A stretch of 64,000 nucleotides of DNA, from the NCBI RefSeq assembly GCF_027812955.1, contig NZ_JAPYZV010000001.1:423769-487768 (forward strand), given 5' to 3'. Shown here piece by piece: positions 43,088 through 52,117 of the stretch (positions are counted from its first letter, which is position 1; each line of letters opens with the position of its first letter). The DNA is from Pedococcus sp. 5OH_020 (GTDB taxonomy: Bacteria > Actinomycetota > Actinomycetes > Actinomycetales > Dermatophilaceae). The notes beneath the pieces were generated by a model. That model had not been told where the DNA came from and did not search any database. It saw only the letters and a program-made list of their open reading frames with translations. The translations under genes and the position numbers were made by a program.

Positions 43088-44575
43088 GTGACTTCGTTGC
43101 GAACGGTGGCCGTCGTCCTCGCCGGTGGAGTGGGCAGCCGGGTCGGGCTGGCCATCCCCAAGCAGCTCATCAAGATCGCGGGTCGGCCGATCATCGAGCA
43201 CACGATCGAGGCCCTGGACAACAGCCCGTTGGTCGACGAGATCATCGTCATGATGACCCCGGGATACCTCGATCCCGTGCGAGCCATCGTCGCCGACGGC
43301 GGGTACGGGAAGGTCTCGACGATCCTGGAGGGGGCGGAGACGCGCAACGGCACGACCCAGCGAGCGCTCGACGCTCTCGGCTCCGACGAGTGCAACGTGC
43401 TCTTCCACGACGCGGTCCGCCCGCTGCTGAGCCAACGCATCATCGCCGACTGCGTGGCGGCCCTGCAGACGTACGAGGCCGTCGACACGGCGATCCCCTC
43501 CGCCGACACCATCATCTCGGTGACCGAGGCGTCCGAGATCAGTGACGTGCTCAAACGCTCCGAGCTGCGCCGTGGTCAGACCCCGCAGGGCTTCCGCCGC
43601 TCGGTCATCGCCCGTGCCTACGAGCTCGCCGGGCAGGACCCCGACTTCACCGCGACCGACGACTGCACCGTGGTCCTTCGCTACCTGCCCGACGTGCCGA
43701 TCGCAGTCGTCGCCGGCGACGAGCGGAACATGAAGGTCACCGAGCCGATCGACGTGTACCTCGCGGACAAGCTGTTCCAGCTCACCAGCCACGACGTACC
43801 TGGCGAGCGGAACGAGGGCGAGTACCGAGAGGCGCTCGAGGGCAAGACGATGGTGGTCTTCGGAGGCAGCTACGGGATCGGCGCCGACATCGCCACCTTG
43901 GCCCGCTCGTACGGCGCGAAGGTCCACTGCTTCAGCCGGTCCGCCACCCGCACCCACGTGGAGCGGCGGGAGGACGTCGTGGCGGCGCGCGAGCAGGTGC
44001 TTGCCCAGGACGCGCGGGTCGACTTCGTGGTTAACACGGCAGGAGTCCTGCCACGGGGGACGCTCCAGGAGACCAGCGAGGAGACGATCTACGCCGCGAC
44101 GGAGGTAAACTACATCGCGCCCATCGTGATCGCCCAGGAGTTCTTCGGGGCGCTGCGCCGCACGGAGGGCTCGATGCTGCTGTTCACCTCCAGCTCGTAC
44201 ACCCGCGGCCGCAGCGGGTACAGCCTGTACTCGTCGGCGAAGGCTGCCACGGTGAACCTCACCCAGGCCTTGGCGGACGAGTGGGCCGGAAGTGGCGTCC
44301 GGATCAACTGCGTGAACCCTGAGCGTACCGGGACACCCATGCGTACCAAGGCCTTCGGGCAGGAGCCGGCCGAGTCCCTGCTCGAGTCGCAGGCAGTGGC
44401 ACGGGTCGCCCTGCGGACGCTGCTGTCGGACCTGACCGGTCACGTCATCGACATCCGCAAGGCCGATCCCTTCATGTCCCACGAGCTGACCTCCGACCTC
44501 GCGCACGACATGCACGAGACCGAGCCGCACGACCAGATGCCGGAAGGCGCGCAGGACGCGGTCGCCTCCAGGTGA
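43088..44575 (+). CDS. Bifunctional CDP-ribitol synthase: cytidylyltransferase + SDR reductase
   Basis: 495 residues in two domains. Residues 1-~235 are an IspD/TarI-like cytidylyltransferase (VVLAGGVGSRVG, KQLIKIAGRPIIEHTIEAL, FHDAVRPLL, QTPQGFRRSVI, DDCTVVLR, MKVTEPIDV). Residues ~255-470 are an SDR reductase (MVVFGGSYGIGADIATLARSY with the GxxxGIG motif, VVNTAGVLPRG, SGYSLYSSAKAA with the YSSAK pair). The same order is found in the Haemophilus Bcs1/Acs1 enzymes, which make CDP-ribitol from ribulose-5-phosphate, NADPH and CTP. It thus replaces separate TarI and TarJ. GTG 43088 has TAGGGT seven bases upstream. It overlaps the next gene by GTGA (44572-44575). Confidence 0.88.
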   Translation: MTSLRTVAVVLAGGVGSRVGLAIPKQLIKIAGRPIIEHTIEALDNSPLVDEIIVMMTPGYLDPVRAIVADGGYGKVSTILEGAETRNGTTQRALDALGSDECNVLFHDAVRPLLSQRIIADCVAALQTYEAVDTAIPSADTIISVTEASEISDVLKRSELRRGQTPQGFRRSVIARAYELAGQDPDFTATDDCTVVLRYLPDVPIAVVAGDERNMKVTEPIDVYLADKLFQLTSHDVPGERNEGEYREALEGKTMVVFGGSYGIGADIATLARSYGAKVHCFSRSATRTHVERREDVVAAREQVLAQDARVDFVVNTAGVLPRGTLQETSEETIYAATEVNYIAPIVIAQEFFGALRRTEGSMLLFTSSSYTRGRSGYSLYSSAKAATVNLTQALADEWAGSGVRINCVNPERTGTPMRTKAFGQEPAESLLESQAVARVALRTLLSDLTGHVIDIRKADPFMSHELTSDLAHDMHETEPHDQMPEGAQDAVASR

Positions 44576-46473
44576 GCGCCACCGAGAAAGGCAGACGGAT
44601 GGGGTTCACTGATCGCTTTCACCGCACGGGGCGCGTGAAGATGAGCGTCGTCGTCGCCGTGTACAACACCGGCCGGTACATCGAGCCATGCCTGGAGTCG
44701 TTGGTCGCCCAGAGCCTCCCCGAGTCCGAGTACGAGGTCATCCTGGTGGACGACGGGTCGGACGACGCCGTCACGGCACGACGCATCGACACCTTCGCGG
44801 CCGAGCATCGGAACGTCACAGCCCTCCACATCCCGAACTCGGGCTGGCCCGGCAGACCCCGCAACGTGGGCATCGGGAAGGCGCGTGGGGAGTACGTCTA
44901 CTTCCTCGACCATGACGACTCGCTGGCTCCCGAGGCGCTGGAGCGCATGTACGACATGGCTGCTCGCAACCACGCCGACGTCATCATCGGCAAGATCGCG
45001 GGTCATGGGCGGCGGGTGCCCACCACGCTGTTCCGCCGGAACTACGAGTCGTGCACCGTTGAGACGGCGCCGCTGATGGAGAGCATGACGCCACACAAGG
45101 GCTTCCGGCGCGCTTTCCTGGACCAGCACGGCATACGGTTTCCCGAGGGGCGCAGGCGCCTGGAGGACCACGTGTTCGTCGTGGAGGCCTACCTGCGTGC
45201 CGACGTGGTCTCCGTGCTGTCCGACTACACCTGCTACCACCACATCGCCCGCGACGACGCCGGCAACGCGGGCTTCCAGGCGATCGAGCCGGTCGGGTAC
45301 TACGGGAACCTGCGCGAGGCCGTCGCGGTCGCCGAGCGCCTGACGGAACCGGGCCCGCGCCGGGACCTGGTCCTGCGTCGCTGGTACGAGGTGGAGATGC
45401 TGCGCCGGGTGACTGGTCGGACGTTCGCGAAGATGGCCGCGAAGCAACGCAGGGCGATGTACGACGAGGTGCGCAAGCTCGCCCTGGAGCACTTCACCTC
45501 GGAGCGGATCTGGGCACCGTTGCCCGCCAAGGAGCGGGTCGCCTCCGAGCTGCTGCGGGGCGGCCGTTTCGACGACCTCGTCCGCCTGGCGGAGCTCGCC
45601 GCCCAGCAGGAGCTGGCTCACCACGTGCAGCAGTGGGAGTGGGCGGACGGGCAGCTCCGGTTCGCTGCCGTCGTGTGCTCGAGGACCGCCCGCGGTGAGC
45701 CCGCCTTGACCGTCGTCGGCGACCGGGCACTATATGCGGCTCAGGTCCCCGGGGTGAGCGAGGAGGCCCGCATCGCAACACTGCCTGCCAGGGCCGAGCT
45801 CGAGCTTCGGCTTCGGGGGACGCAGACCCGGCACCGGCTGCCGCTCGGCGTGGAGCCCCTTGTCGACCGCGGAGCAAGGGCCTACAGGCTCACCGGCTCC
45901 CTCGATCCTGCATCCACCGCGGGCAAGCCACTCGTCGGGGGAGTCTGGGACCTCTTCGTACGGTTGCGTGATCCCGACGCGGGCCCGGAGCTTGTTCGCC
46001 GAGTAGGTTCCGAGCACGGGAGGGTCACCGCGCCCCGCACGCCGGCCGCACTGGTGGGGGAGCCGCCGCTCGTCGTCATTCCCTACGTCACCGAGAAGGG
46101 CAACCTGAGCCTGGACGTGGGCGAGCGGACGAAGAAGCTGGTGGACGCGGTGGGGGACGGCAACACCACCGCCCGCGTCGAGCCCGCCTCCCAGGGCCGC
46201 GTCGCCGTCACCACGGACCTGTCACTCCACCTCGCGGCTGCGACCTCCGACATTCCTCTGCGGCTCGTGGGCTTCCTTCCGGAGGGCGTGGAGGTCTGGG
46301 CTCCGGTCACCGCGCAGCCGGGTGGGGACCCTTCCCGCGCCGTCCTCACGGCACGGCTGCCGGCTGAGGCAGCGCAGGGCCGGCTGGCTCTCGGGGAAGC
46401 GCCCGACGCTCCGCAGGTGAGCCTGCGGACCTGTTCTGCGGACACGCTCACCGCCGAGCCCAACTCCGCATGA
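44572..46473 (+). CDS. Large family 2 glycosyltransferase, TarS/TarQ-like
   Basis: 633 residues. The N-terminal GT-A domain (about 22-230) has SVVVAVYNTGRYIEPCLESL, ILVDDGSDD, NSGWPGRPRNVG, YFLDHDDSLAPEALE (DHD in the metal site) and GRRRLEDHVF. A helical linker (about 230-350) is followed by ~280 residues of beta-rich sequence. This is the architecture of the Staphylococcus TarS enzyme, which adds GlcNAc to poly(ribitol phosphate) and trimerises through C-terminal domains. The preceding gene makes CDP-ribitol and overlaps it, so decoration of a ribitol-phosphate polymer is the best inference. Confidence 0.82.
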   Translation: MSATEKGRRMGFTDRFHRTGRVKMSVVVAVYNTGRYIEPCLESLVAQSLPESEYEVILVDDGSDDAVTARRIDTFAAEHRNVTALHIPNSGWPGRPRNVGIGKARGEYVYFLDHDDSLAPEALERMYDMAARNHADVIIGKIAGHGRRVPTTLFRRNYESCTVETAPLMESMTPHKGFRRAFLDQHGIRFPEGRRRLEDHVFVVEAYLRADVVSVLSDYTCYHHIARDDAGNAGFQAIEPVGYYGNLREAVAVAERLTEPGPRRDLVLRRWYEVEMLRRVTGRTFAKMAAKQRRAMYDEVRKLALEHFTSERIWAPLPAKERVASELLRGGRFDDLVRLAELAAQQELAHHVQQWEWADGQLRFAAVVCSRTARGEPALTVVGDRALYAAQVPGVSEEARIATLPARAELELRLRGTQTRHRLPLGVEPLVDRGARAYRLTGSLDPASTAGKPLVGGVWDLFVRLRDPDAGPELVRRVGSEHGRVTAPRTPAALVGEPPLVVIPYVTEKGNLSLDVGERTKKLVDAVGDGNTTARVEPASQGRVAVTTDLSLHLAAATSDIPLRLVGFLPEGVEVWAPVTAQPGGDPSRAVLTARLPAEAAQGRLALGEAPDAPQVSLRTCSADTLTAEPNSA

Positions 46474-47273
46474 GTGGCCCGTCACCGGGCTCGCCGGCAC
46501 CGGACGGCCGGCGTCCGACGCTGGAGGAGCTGCGCTCCGTCACCCAACCTGCCTCGACGATGAACCGTCGCAACGCCGAGCACTGGCTAGCGCGTCTCTT
46601 CCTGCGCAAGGTCTCACTGCGCCTCACGGCTGTGCTCGTCCGCACTCCTGTCTCCGCGAACGCCCTCACCGGGGTGATGATCGTCGTGGGGGTGCTCGCC
46701 GCCGTGGTCATCGGGCTCCTGCCGGCCATAGCGGGTGCCGTTCTGGGTTTCCTGCTCATCCAGGCCTACTTCCTGCTGGACCTGTGCGACGGCGAGGTCG
46801 CCCGATGGCGTCGCACGACGAGCATCACGGGGGTGTACCTGGACCGGGTCGGCCACTACATCGTGGAAGGCGCCGTACTGTCCGCGGTGGGGTTGCGTGC
46901 CGGCGGGCACCAGCTCGGGGGCTGGTCCACACTCGGCGTGGCGACCGGACTCTGGGCCGTCCTCATCAAGGCCGAGACCGACCTTGTCGACGTCGCCCGC
47001 GTGAGGTCCGGCGCGCCGGCGGCACCGGAGGCCTCCGTCGAGCTGCGCAGCACCGGCCTCGGCCGGCTCCGGAAGGTGGCTCAGGTCCTGAAGGTCCACC
47101 AGGTGACCGGCGCCCTCGAGGTGTCCTTCCTCCTAGTGGTCGCGATGGTGGTCGACGTGGCGGTGGGCGACGCGCTGGGCACTCGCCTCCTGGCGGGGCT
47201 CCTCGCCGTCGTGGCAGGCACCATGGTCGTGATCCACCTGGCCAGCATCCTGCTGTCCCGGCGGCTGGAGTGA
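46470..47273 (+). CDS. CDP-alcohol phosphatidyltransferase family membrane protein with His-substituted motif
   Basis: 267 residues, about six transmembrane helices. The CDP-alcohol phosphotransferase motif appears as DLCDGEVARWRRTTSITG then VYLDRVGH. The first three Asp positions are intact, but the fourth, the proposed catalytic base, is His. The second family member in this window (62044-63696) has the canonical Asp. The enzyme would transfer a phospho-alcohol from a CDP-linked donor to a membrane alcohol. It overlaps both neighbours by four bases (46470-46473 ATGA and 47270-47273 GTGA), so it is an integral part of the CDP-ribitol operon. The donor could be CDP-ribitol; this is inference. 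Confidence 0.85.
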   Translation: MSGPSPGSPAPDGRRPTLEELRSVTQPASTMNRRNAEHWLARLFLRKVSLRLTAVLVRTPVSANALTGVMIVVGVLAAVVIGLLPAIAGAVLGFLLIQAYFLLDLCDGEVARWRRTTSITGVYLDRVGHYIVEGAVLSAVGLRAGGHQLGGWSTLGVATGLWAVLIKAETDLVDVARVRSGAPAAPEASVELRSTGLGRLRKVAQVLKVHQVTGALEVSFLLVVAMVVDVAVGDALGTRLLAGLLAVVAGTMVVIHLASILLSRRLE

Positions 47274-48163
47274 GCGGAGCCTCGACAGGGACGGCGCCGA
47301 AGGGGCAGTCGGTGAGCTGCGTCGTGCTCACCCTCGGTGACCGTTCGGCCGAGCTGCATCGGGCTCTCGACAGCGTCGCCGCTCAGGACGGCGATCCCGT
47401 CGAGGTGGTCGTGGTGGGTAATGGCGTCGACGTGCCTGATCTCCCCCCGCCGGTGCGGTTCGTACGGCTGCCGGAGAACGGCGGGATCCCTGCGGGGCGC
47501 AACGCCGGAGCCGCGGCGTCGTCAGGGGAGCTCGTGCTGTTCCTGGACGACGACGGCTGGCTCCCGCAGCGCGGCACCGTGGAACACCTACGCAGGTCTT
47601 TCGGCTCGCGGCCCGACCTGGGGATCGTGTCCATGCGCATCTGCGATCCCGAGACGGGCCGCAGCATGCGCAGGCACGTGCCGCGGCTTCGGGCCGGCGA
47701 CCCCGAACGCTCGTCCCTCGTGACCACCTTCCTCGGCGGTGCCAGCGTGATGCGCCGCGAGGTCTGGCGGGACTGCGGGGGGCTGCCCGCCGGCTTCTTC
47801 TTCGCGCACGAGGAGACGGACCTTGCCTGGCAGGCCCTCGACGCCGGCTGGGCCATCGAGTACGACGCGGAGGCAGTCATGTGCCATCCCGCCACCGCGG
47901 CGTCCCGGCACGAGCTGTACTACCGGCTCAACGCCCGCAACCGGGTGTGGTTGGCTCGCCGCAACCTTCCGGCTGCTCTCGTCCCCGTTTACCTCGGGGT
48001 CTGGTGCGCCCTCACGGTGGCCCGGACCCGTGACGTCGCGGCCCTGCGGGTCTGGTGGCGCGGCTTCGCCGAAGGCTGGCGCACAGACCCGGGTGCGCGT
48101 CGTCCGATCTCGTGGCGCACGGTTCTCCGGATGGCTCGGCTCGGGCGTCCCCCGGTCGTCTGA
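47270..48163 (+). CDS. Family 2 glycosyltransferase (rhamnosyltransferase-like)
   Basis: 297 residues. GT-A fold: SCVVLTLGDRSAELHRALDS, VVVVGNGVDVPDLPPPVRFV, ENGGIPAGRNAGAAAS, LVLFLDDDGWLP (DDD metal site), FLGGASVMRREVW, FFFAHEETDLAWQALDAGW and WLARRNLPAA. The GGxxxGRNxG and HEExDL motifs are those of WbbL-type rhamnosyl or galactofuranosyl transferases. GTG 47270 overlaps the previous stop as GTGA. Last gene of the four-gene operon. Confidence 0.9.
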   Translation: MSGASTGTAPKGQSVSCVVLTLGDRSAELHRALDSVAAQDGDPVEVVVVGNGVDVPDLPPPVRFVRLPENGGIPAGRNAGAAASSGELVLFLDDDGWLPQRGTVEHLRRSFGSRPDLGIVSMRICDPETGRSMRRHVPRLRAGDPERSSLVTTFLGGASVMRREVWRDCGGLPAGFFFAHEETDLAWQALDAGWAIEYDAEAVMCHPATAASRHELYYRLNARNRVWLARRNLPAALVPVYLGVWCALTVARTRDVAALRVWWRGFAEGWRTDPGARRPISWRTVLRMARLGRPPVV

Positions 48164-48243
48164 CCACGGAGGCTGTCGGTGGCCGGCTCCGCCGCAGCTC
48201 GCTTCGCGCCGGGCTGGCGCCGCGGGGCGGCGAGCGCCGGCCG

Positions 48244-49437
48244 CTAGGCCGCGAGCAGCCCGACGATGTGCTTGGCGATCTCCAGGGAGCTCGTGGCTGC
48301 GGGGGAGGGGGCGTTGAGCACATGGACGACGTTGCCGTCACGCTCGATGAGGAAGTCGTCGACCAGGCTGCCGTCGCGGTTCATCGCCTGGGCGCGGACG
48401 CCCGGCTTCGCACGCACCAGGTCCTCGTCCCGGATCTCGGGCACCAGCCGGCGGAGGCTGTCCGCGAAGAGCCGCCTGGAGGCGGAGCGCGCCACCTCCC
48501 GCGAACCGGCACGGTAGTTCTTGCGCGCGAGACGCCAGAACCCCGGGAAGGACAGCGTCTCGAACAGCTCGCGCGGACTGACCTTGCCCCAGCCGTAGCC
48601 TTCGCGGGCGAACGCCAGCACGGCGTTGGGCCCTGCGTGGACATGACCCTCGGTCCCTCGGGTCAGGTGCACGCCCAGGAACGGGAACTGCGGGTCGGGT
48701 ACGGGGTAGATGAGGCCCTTGACCAGGTGCGACGCCTCAGGGCGAAGCTCGTAGTACTCGCCTCGGAAGGGGACGATCCGCGCTCGGGGGTGGTGACCCA
48801 GCCGGCGCGCGACGAGGTCTCCCTGCAGCCCGGCGCAGCTCACCACCAGGTCTGCCGCAACGTCACCGCAGGTAGTCTGCAGGACCGTGGTGTCGCCGCG
48901 TGGCACCGCGCCCAGCACCTCTGCCCCCAGGGTCAGGCGCGCTCCTGCAGCCTCGAGCCGCCGGACCAGGGCCAGGCTCACAGCACCGTAGTCGATGATG
49001 CCCGTGCTCCGTACGTGCAGCGCCGCCATCGCGTTGACGTTCGGCTCGTACTGACGGGCCTCCTGCCGGCCGAGCCGCGTCACCTCGAGCCCGTTCGCGA
49101 GCCCGCGTTCGTACAGCCTCTGCAGCCCCGGCAGCTCGTCCTCGGACGTCGCCACCACGAGCTTGCCGCAGATCTCGTGGGGGATGTCGTGCTCCTGCGC
49201 GAACGCGACCATCGACGAGGCCCCTGCCTTGCACATCAAGGCCTTCTTGGAGCCCGGCACGTAGTACAGGCCTGAGTGGATGACACCGCTGTTGCGCCCG
49301 GTCTGATGGGCCGCCCAGTTGTCCTCCTTCTCCAGCACGGTGACCCGTGCGTCAGGATGCTCGGTGCTGAGGCGGTCGGCGACGGCGAGACCGACGATGC
49401 CACCGCCCACGACGACGTAGCGGGTGGCGCGGCTCAT
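48244..49437 (-). CDS. lhgO: L-2-hydroxyglutarate oxidase-like FAD protein (LhgO)
   Basis: 397 residues. FAD-binding YVVVGGGIVGLAVADRLS at the N-terminus, EKEDNWAAHQTGRNSGVIHSGLYY (the hallmark RNSGVIHSG segment), ALHVRSTGIIDYGAV and, near the end, NAPSPAATSSLEIAKHI. These fit the LhgO family that oxidises L-2-hydroxyglutarate to 2-oxoglutarate, feeding electrons to the membrane. TAGTCT lies seven bases before ATG 49437. It sits between two glycosyl gene groups and is transcribed oppositely to the aminotransferase. A role in wall sugar metabolism cannot be excluded. Confidence 0.85.
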   Translation of the reverse strand: MSRATRYVVVGGGIVGLAVADRLSTEHPDARVTVLEKEDNWAAHQTGRNSGVIHSGLYYVPGSKKALMCKAGASSMVAFAQEHDIPHEICGKLVVATSEDELPGLQRLYERGLANGLEVTRLGRQEARQYEPNVNAMAALHVRSTGIIDYGAVSLALVRRLEAAGARLTLGAEVLGAVPRGDTTVLQTTCGDVAADLVVSCAGLQGDLVARRLGHHPRARIVPFRGEYYELRPEASHLVKGLIYPVPDPQFPFLGVHLTRGTEGHVHAGPNAVLAFAREGYGWGKVSPRELFETLSFPGFWRLARKNYRAGSREVARSASRRLFADSLRRLVPEIRDEDLVRAKPGVRAQAMNRDGSLVDDFLIERDGNVVHVLNAPSPAATSSLEIAKHIVGLLAA

Positions 49438-49443
49438 GTGCCC

Positions 49444-49450
49444 TAGACTA
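49444..49450. promoter_or_regulatory. Overlapping divergent -10 elements (lhgO and aminotransferase)
   Basis: TAGTCT (reverse strand, 49450-49445) is seven bases before the lhgO ATG at 49437. TAGACT (forward, 49444-49449) overlaps it and could serve the aminotransferase, which has a ~30-base leader with AAGGAGA before ATG 49484. Confidence 0.5.
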
Positions 49451-49483
49451 AGGCCGCCTGGAACGCGTCCTGCAAGGAGACAG

Positions 49484-50623
49484 ATGAACAACCCGATCGC
49501 CCTCGGTCAGCCCACGGTGGGCGCCGAGGAGCTCGCCCAGGTGCAGCGAGTGTTCGAGTCGGGGTGGCTCTCCGGTGCCGGACCCACCTGCCAGGCCTTC
49601 GAGCGGCGGTTCACCGAGGTGTCCGGTGTGGGGCATACCGTCGCCACGTCCAACTGCGGCTCGGCCCTGCACCTGGCGCAGCTCGCGCTCGGGATCAGTC
49701 GGGGCGACGAGGTGGTGGTCGGCGACTACACCTTCCCCGCCACCGGGCACTCGGTCATGTGGTCCGGCGCGACCCCCGTCTTCGCCGACGTCCGCCAGGA
49801 CATCTGGAGCGTCGACCCGGACGCGGTCGAGGCGTCGATCACCGAGCGCACCGTCGGCATCATCGCGGTCGACCCGTTCGGCCAGCCTGCGGACTATGAC
49901 GAGCTGCGTGCGATCGCCGACCGCCACGGCCTGTGGCTCGTCGAGGACGCCGCGTGCGCAGCCGGAGCCTCCTACAAGGGGCGCCCCGCCGGCAGCCTTG
50001 CCGACATCGCCTGCTTCAGCTTCCACGGTCGCAAGGGGATCACCGCCGGGGAGGGCGGTGCGCTCAGCACGGACGACGCAGAGCTGGCGGACCGGGCACG
50101 CAAGCTGCACACCTACGGCATCGCCCCCGCGCTGAGCCGCGAGGGTGCGGCGACGCTCCCCGTGCCGGAGTTCGACGAGCTCGGCTACAACTACCGCATG
50201 TCCGACGTCCAGGCGGGCATCATGCTCGCTCAGCTCGACCGGCTCGAGACCCTCGTCGCCAACCGGCGGGCGGTCGCCACGGCTTACGGCGAGCTCATGG
50301 GGGACCTCGAGCAGGTGGTGCTCCCGGTCGAGGCCGACGCCCGCGTGCACCCGTACCAGTCCTACGTCATCGGGATCCACCCCTCGCTGGACCGCGGGGC
50401 CGTCGCCCTCGAGCTCCGCGCCCGGGGGATCGGCTGCAACTTCGGCACCTACGCATCGCACGTGCAGCCGCTCTACGGCGAGCAGAAGCCGTTGCCGGTG
50501 TCCGCCGAGCTGTTCGCCCGCCACCTGGCCATCCCCATGCACGCCAACCTCACGCAGGACGAGGTGCAGCGCGTGGCGGAGGCGGTACGCGAGGTCGTCT
50601 CGCTCGACCTCGTCCGCGCCTGA
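49484..50623 (+). CDS. DegT/DnrJ/EryC1 sugar aminotransferase
   Basis: 379-residue PLP enzyme that aminates a keto-sugar nucleotide. The fold begins IALGQPTVGAEELAQVQRVF. Key sites: TSNCGSALHLAQLAL, GDYTFPATGHSV, PFGQPADYDELRAIA, LVEDAACAAGA, and FSFHGRKGITAGEGGA, where the Lys binds PLP. NYRMSDVQAGIMLAQLDRL follows. ATG 49484 follows AAGGAGA. It is the first gene of a sugar cassette (aminotransferase, epimerase, acyltransferase, glycosyltransferase), so it supplies an amino sugar for the wall polymer. The exact sugar is unknown. Confidence 0.92.
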   Translation: MNNPIALGQPTVGAEELAQVQRVFESGWLSGAGPTCQAFERRFTEVSGVGHTVATSNCGSALHLAQLALGISRGDEVVVGDYTFPATGHSVMWSGATPVFADVRQDIWSVDPDAVEASITERTVGIIAVDPFGQPADYDELRAIADRHGLWLVEDAACAAGASYKGRPAGSLADIACFSFHGRKGITAGEGGALSTDDAELADRARKLHTYGIAPALSREGAATLPVPEFDELGYNYRMSDVQAGIMLAQLDRLETLVANRRAVATAYGELMGDLEQVVLPVEADARVHPYQSYVIGIHPSLDRGAVALELRARGIGCNFGTYASHVQPLYGEQKPLPVSAELFARHLAIPMHANLTQDEVQRVAEAVREVVSLDLVRA

Positions 50624-50688
50624 CCCGACCCGCCGGCCCGATCCGGCTCCCCTCACGGGGCCCATCACCCAAGGAGAACGAGAAACGC

Positions 50689-51624
50689 ATGTCCGAGACC
50701 AAGACCGTCTTCTTCACCGGCGGCGCCGGCTGGATCGGCCTCAAGACCATCCCGTACCTGCTGGAGCGGGGGTACAAGGTCCGCATCTTCGACAACATGT
50801 TCCGGGGTGACCGCGACGCCGTCGCCTCCTTCGTCGAGCGAGGTGACGTCGAGCTCATCGACCAGGACGTGCGGTACGGCGGTGCGGTGCACAACGCGAT
50901 GAAGGGCTGCTCGCACGTCATGCACTATGCGGCCGTGTCCATCAACAAGAGCCAGGCCGACCCGTACGAGTCCATGGACATCAACATGATCGGCAACCAC
51001 AACGTCTTCGCGGCGGCCGCCGACCACCAGGTCGAGCGTCTGGTCTTCGCCTCCAGCGCCTCGGTCTACGGGCCGCCGAAGCAGCTGCCCATGTACGAGA
51101 CGGACATGCTGGACCCCCAGACGCCCTACTGCATCAGCAAGCGCGCCGGGGAGGACCTGCTCGGCTTCTACCAGCGCCGCAGCGGCCTGTCGTGGCTCGC
51201 ACTGCGCTTCTTCAACGTCTACGGTCCCGGCCAGAAGACGACGGCCTACTACACCTCCGTCATCAACCACTTCGTCAACCGCCTGAAGAACGGCGAACCG
51301 CCGGTCATCGACGGCCGGGGCGAGCAGTCCATGGACTTCGTCCACGTCGACGACGTGGCGCGCGCCGGCGTGCTGGCCCTGGAGTCCGAGAACGACGGAC
51401 TGGCGCTCAACGTCGGTACCGGGGTCGACACCACCATCGCGCAGCTGGCGCAGATCCTGATCGACGCCGTGGGCGTCGACGTCCAGCCGCAGTTCAACCC
51501 CCGCGACGTGCTGGTCGACCGGCGTGCCGCCTCGACGAAGCTTGCGGAGCACACCATCGGCTTCACCGCGGAGATCGACGTCGTCAAGGGCATGACGGAC
51601 CTGGTGCGCGAGAACCTCGGCTGA
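50689..51624 (+). CDS. NAD-dependent epimerase/dehydratase (nucleotide sugar)
   Basis: 311-residue extended SDR. NAD-binding [30 protein letters not shown], and the catalytic YCISK pair; then FFNVYGPGQ and [20 protein letters not shown]. The start reads [12 protein letters not shown] behind AAGGAGAACGAGAAACGC. It acts on a nucleotide sugar, as a 4-epimerase, a 4,6-dehydratase or related. It is followed by an acyltransferase one base later. No distinguishing 4,6-dehydratase Asp-Glu pair is visible, so an epimerase is slightly favoured. Confidence 0.88.
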   Translation: MSETKTVFFTGGAGWIGLKTIPYLLERGYKVRIFDNMFRGDRDAVASFVERGDVELIDQDVRYGGAVHNAMKGCSHVMHYAAVSINKSQADPYESMDINMIGNHNVFAAAADHQVERLVFASSASVYGPPKQLPMYETDMLDPQTPYCISKRAGEDLLGFYQRRSGLSWLALRFFNVYGPGQKTTAYYTSVINHFVNRLKNGEPPVIDGRGEQSMDFVHVDDVARAGVLALESENDGLALNVGTGVDTTIAQLAQILIDAVGVDVQPQFNPRDVLVDRRAASTKLAEHTIGFTAEIDVVKGMTDLVRENLG

Positions 51625-51625
51625 C

Positions 51626-52114
51626 ATGGGCAGCGTCGGAGGGGCGCAGGGACAGACCGGCGCGCCGGGACAGCCGAGCGCGCCGGGGCTGCCGCCGAAC
51701 CCCTACAACGAGCACGCCTGGTTGGTGGGCGACCCCGAGATCGGCGAAGGGACCTGGATCGGCGCCTTCACCGTGGTCGACGGCTCGGGCGGCCTGACCA
51801 TCGGCCGCGGTTGCGACATCAGCTCAGGGGTGCACGTCTACACGCACTCGAGCGCCAAGCGGTGCGTCAGCGCTCGGGCGTATCCCACGGTCGACCGGGC
51901 GCCGGTGACCATCGGTGACTTCGTCTTCATCGGAGCCAACGCCACCGTGAGCATGGGCGTGACCATCGGTGACCACGCGGTCGTGGGCGCCGGGGCTGTC
52001 GTCACCCGCGACGTCCCCTCCTACACCGTCGTCCAGGGCGTGCCGGCACGCCCCACCGCACGTGTCGTCCTCGATGGCGACGACGTGCGGTTCGCCCCCC
52101 TGACCGAGGACTGA
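51626..52114 (+). CDS. Hexapeptide-repeat acyltransferase
   Basis: 162 residues with a left-handed beta-helix: [56 protein letters not shown] and [25 protein letters not shown] are the repeat turns. The His in YTHSSAKR could be catalytic. It would acetylate the amino sugar from the aminotransferase. The Gly/Pro/Ala-rich first 20 residues are not conserved. It lies one base after the epimerase stop and three bases before the next gene. Confidence 0.87.
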   Translation: MGSVGGAQGQTGAPGQPSAPGLPPNPYNEHAWLVGDPEIGEGTWIGAFTVVDGSGGLTIGRGCDISSGVHVYTHSSAKRCVSARAYPTVDRAPVTIGDFVFIGANATVSMGVTIGDHAVVGAGAVVTRDVPSYTVVQGVPARPTARVVLDGDDVRFAPLTED

Positions 52115-52117
52115 CCT

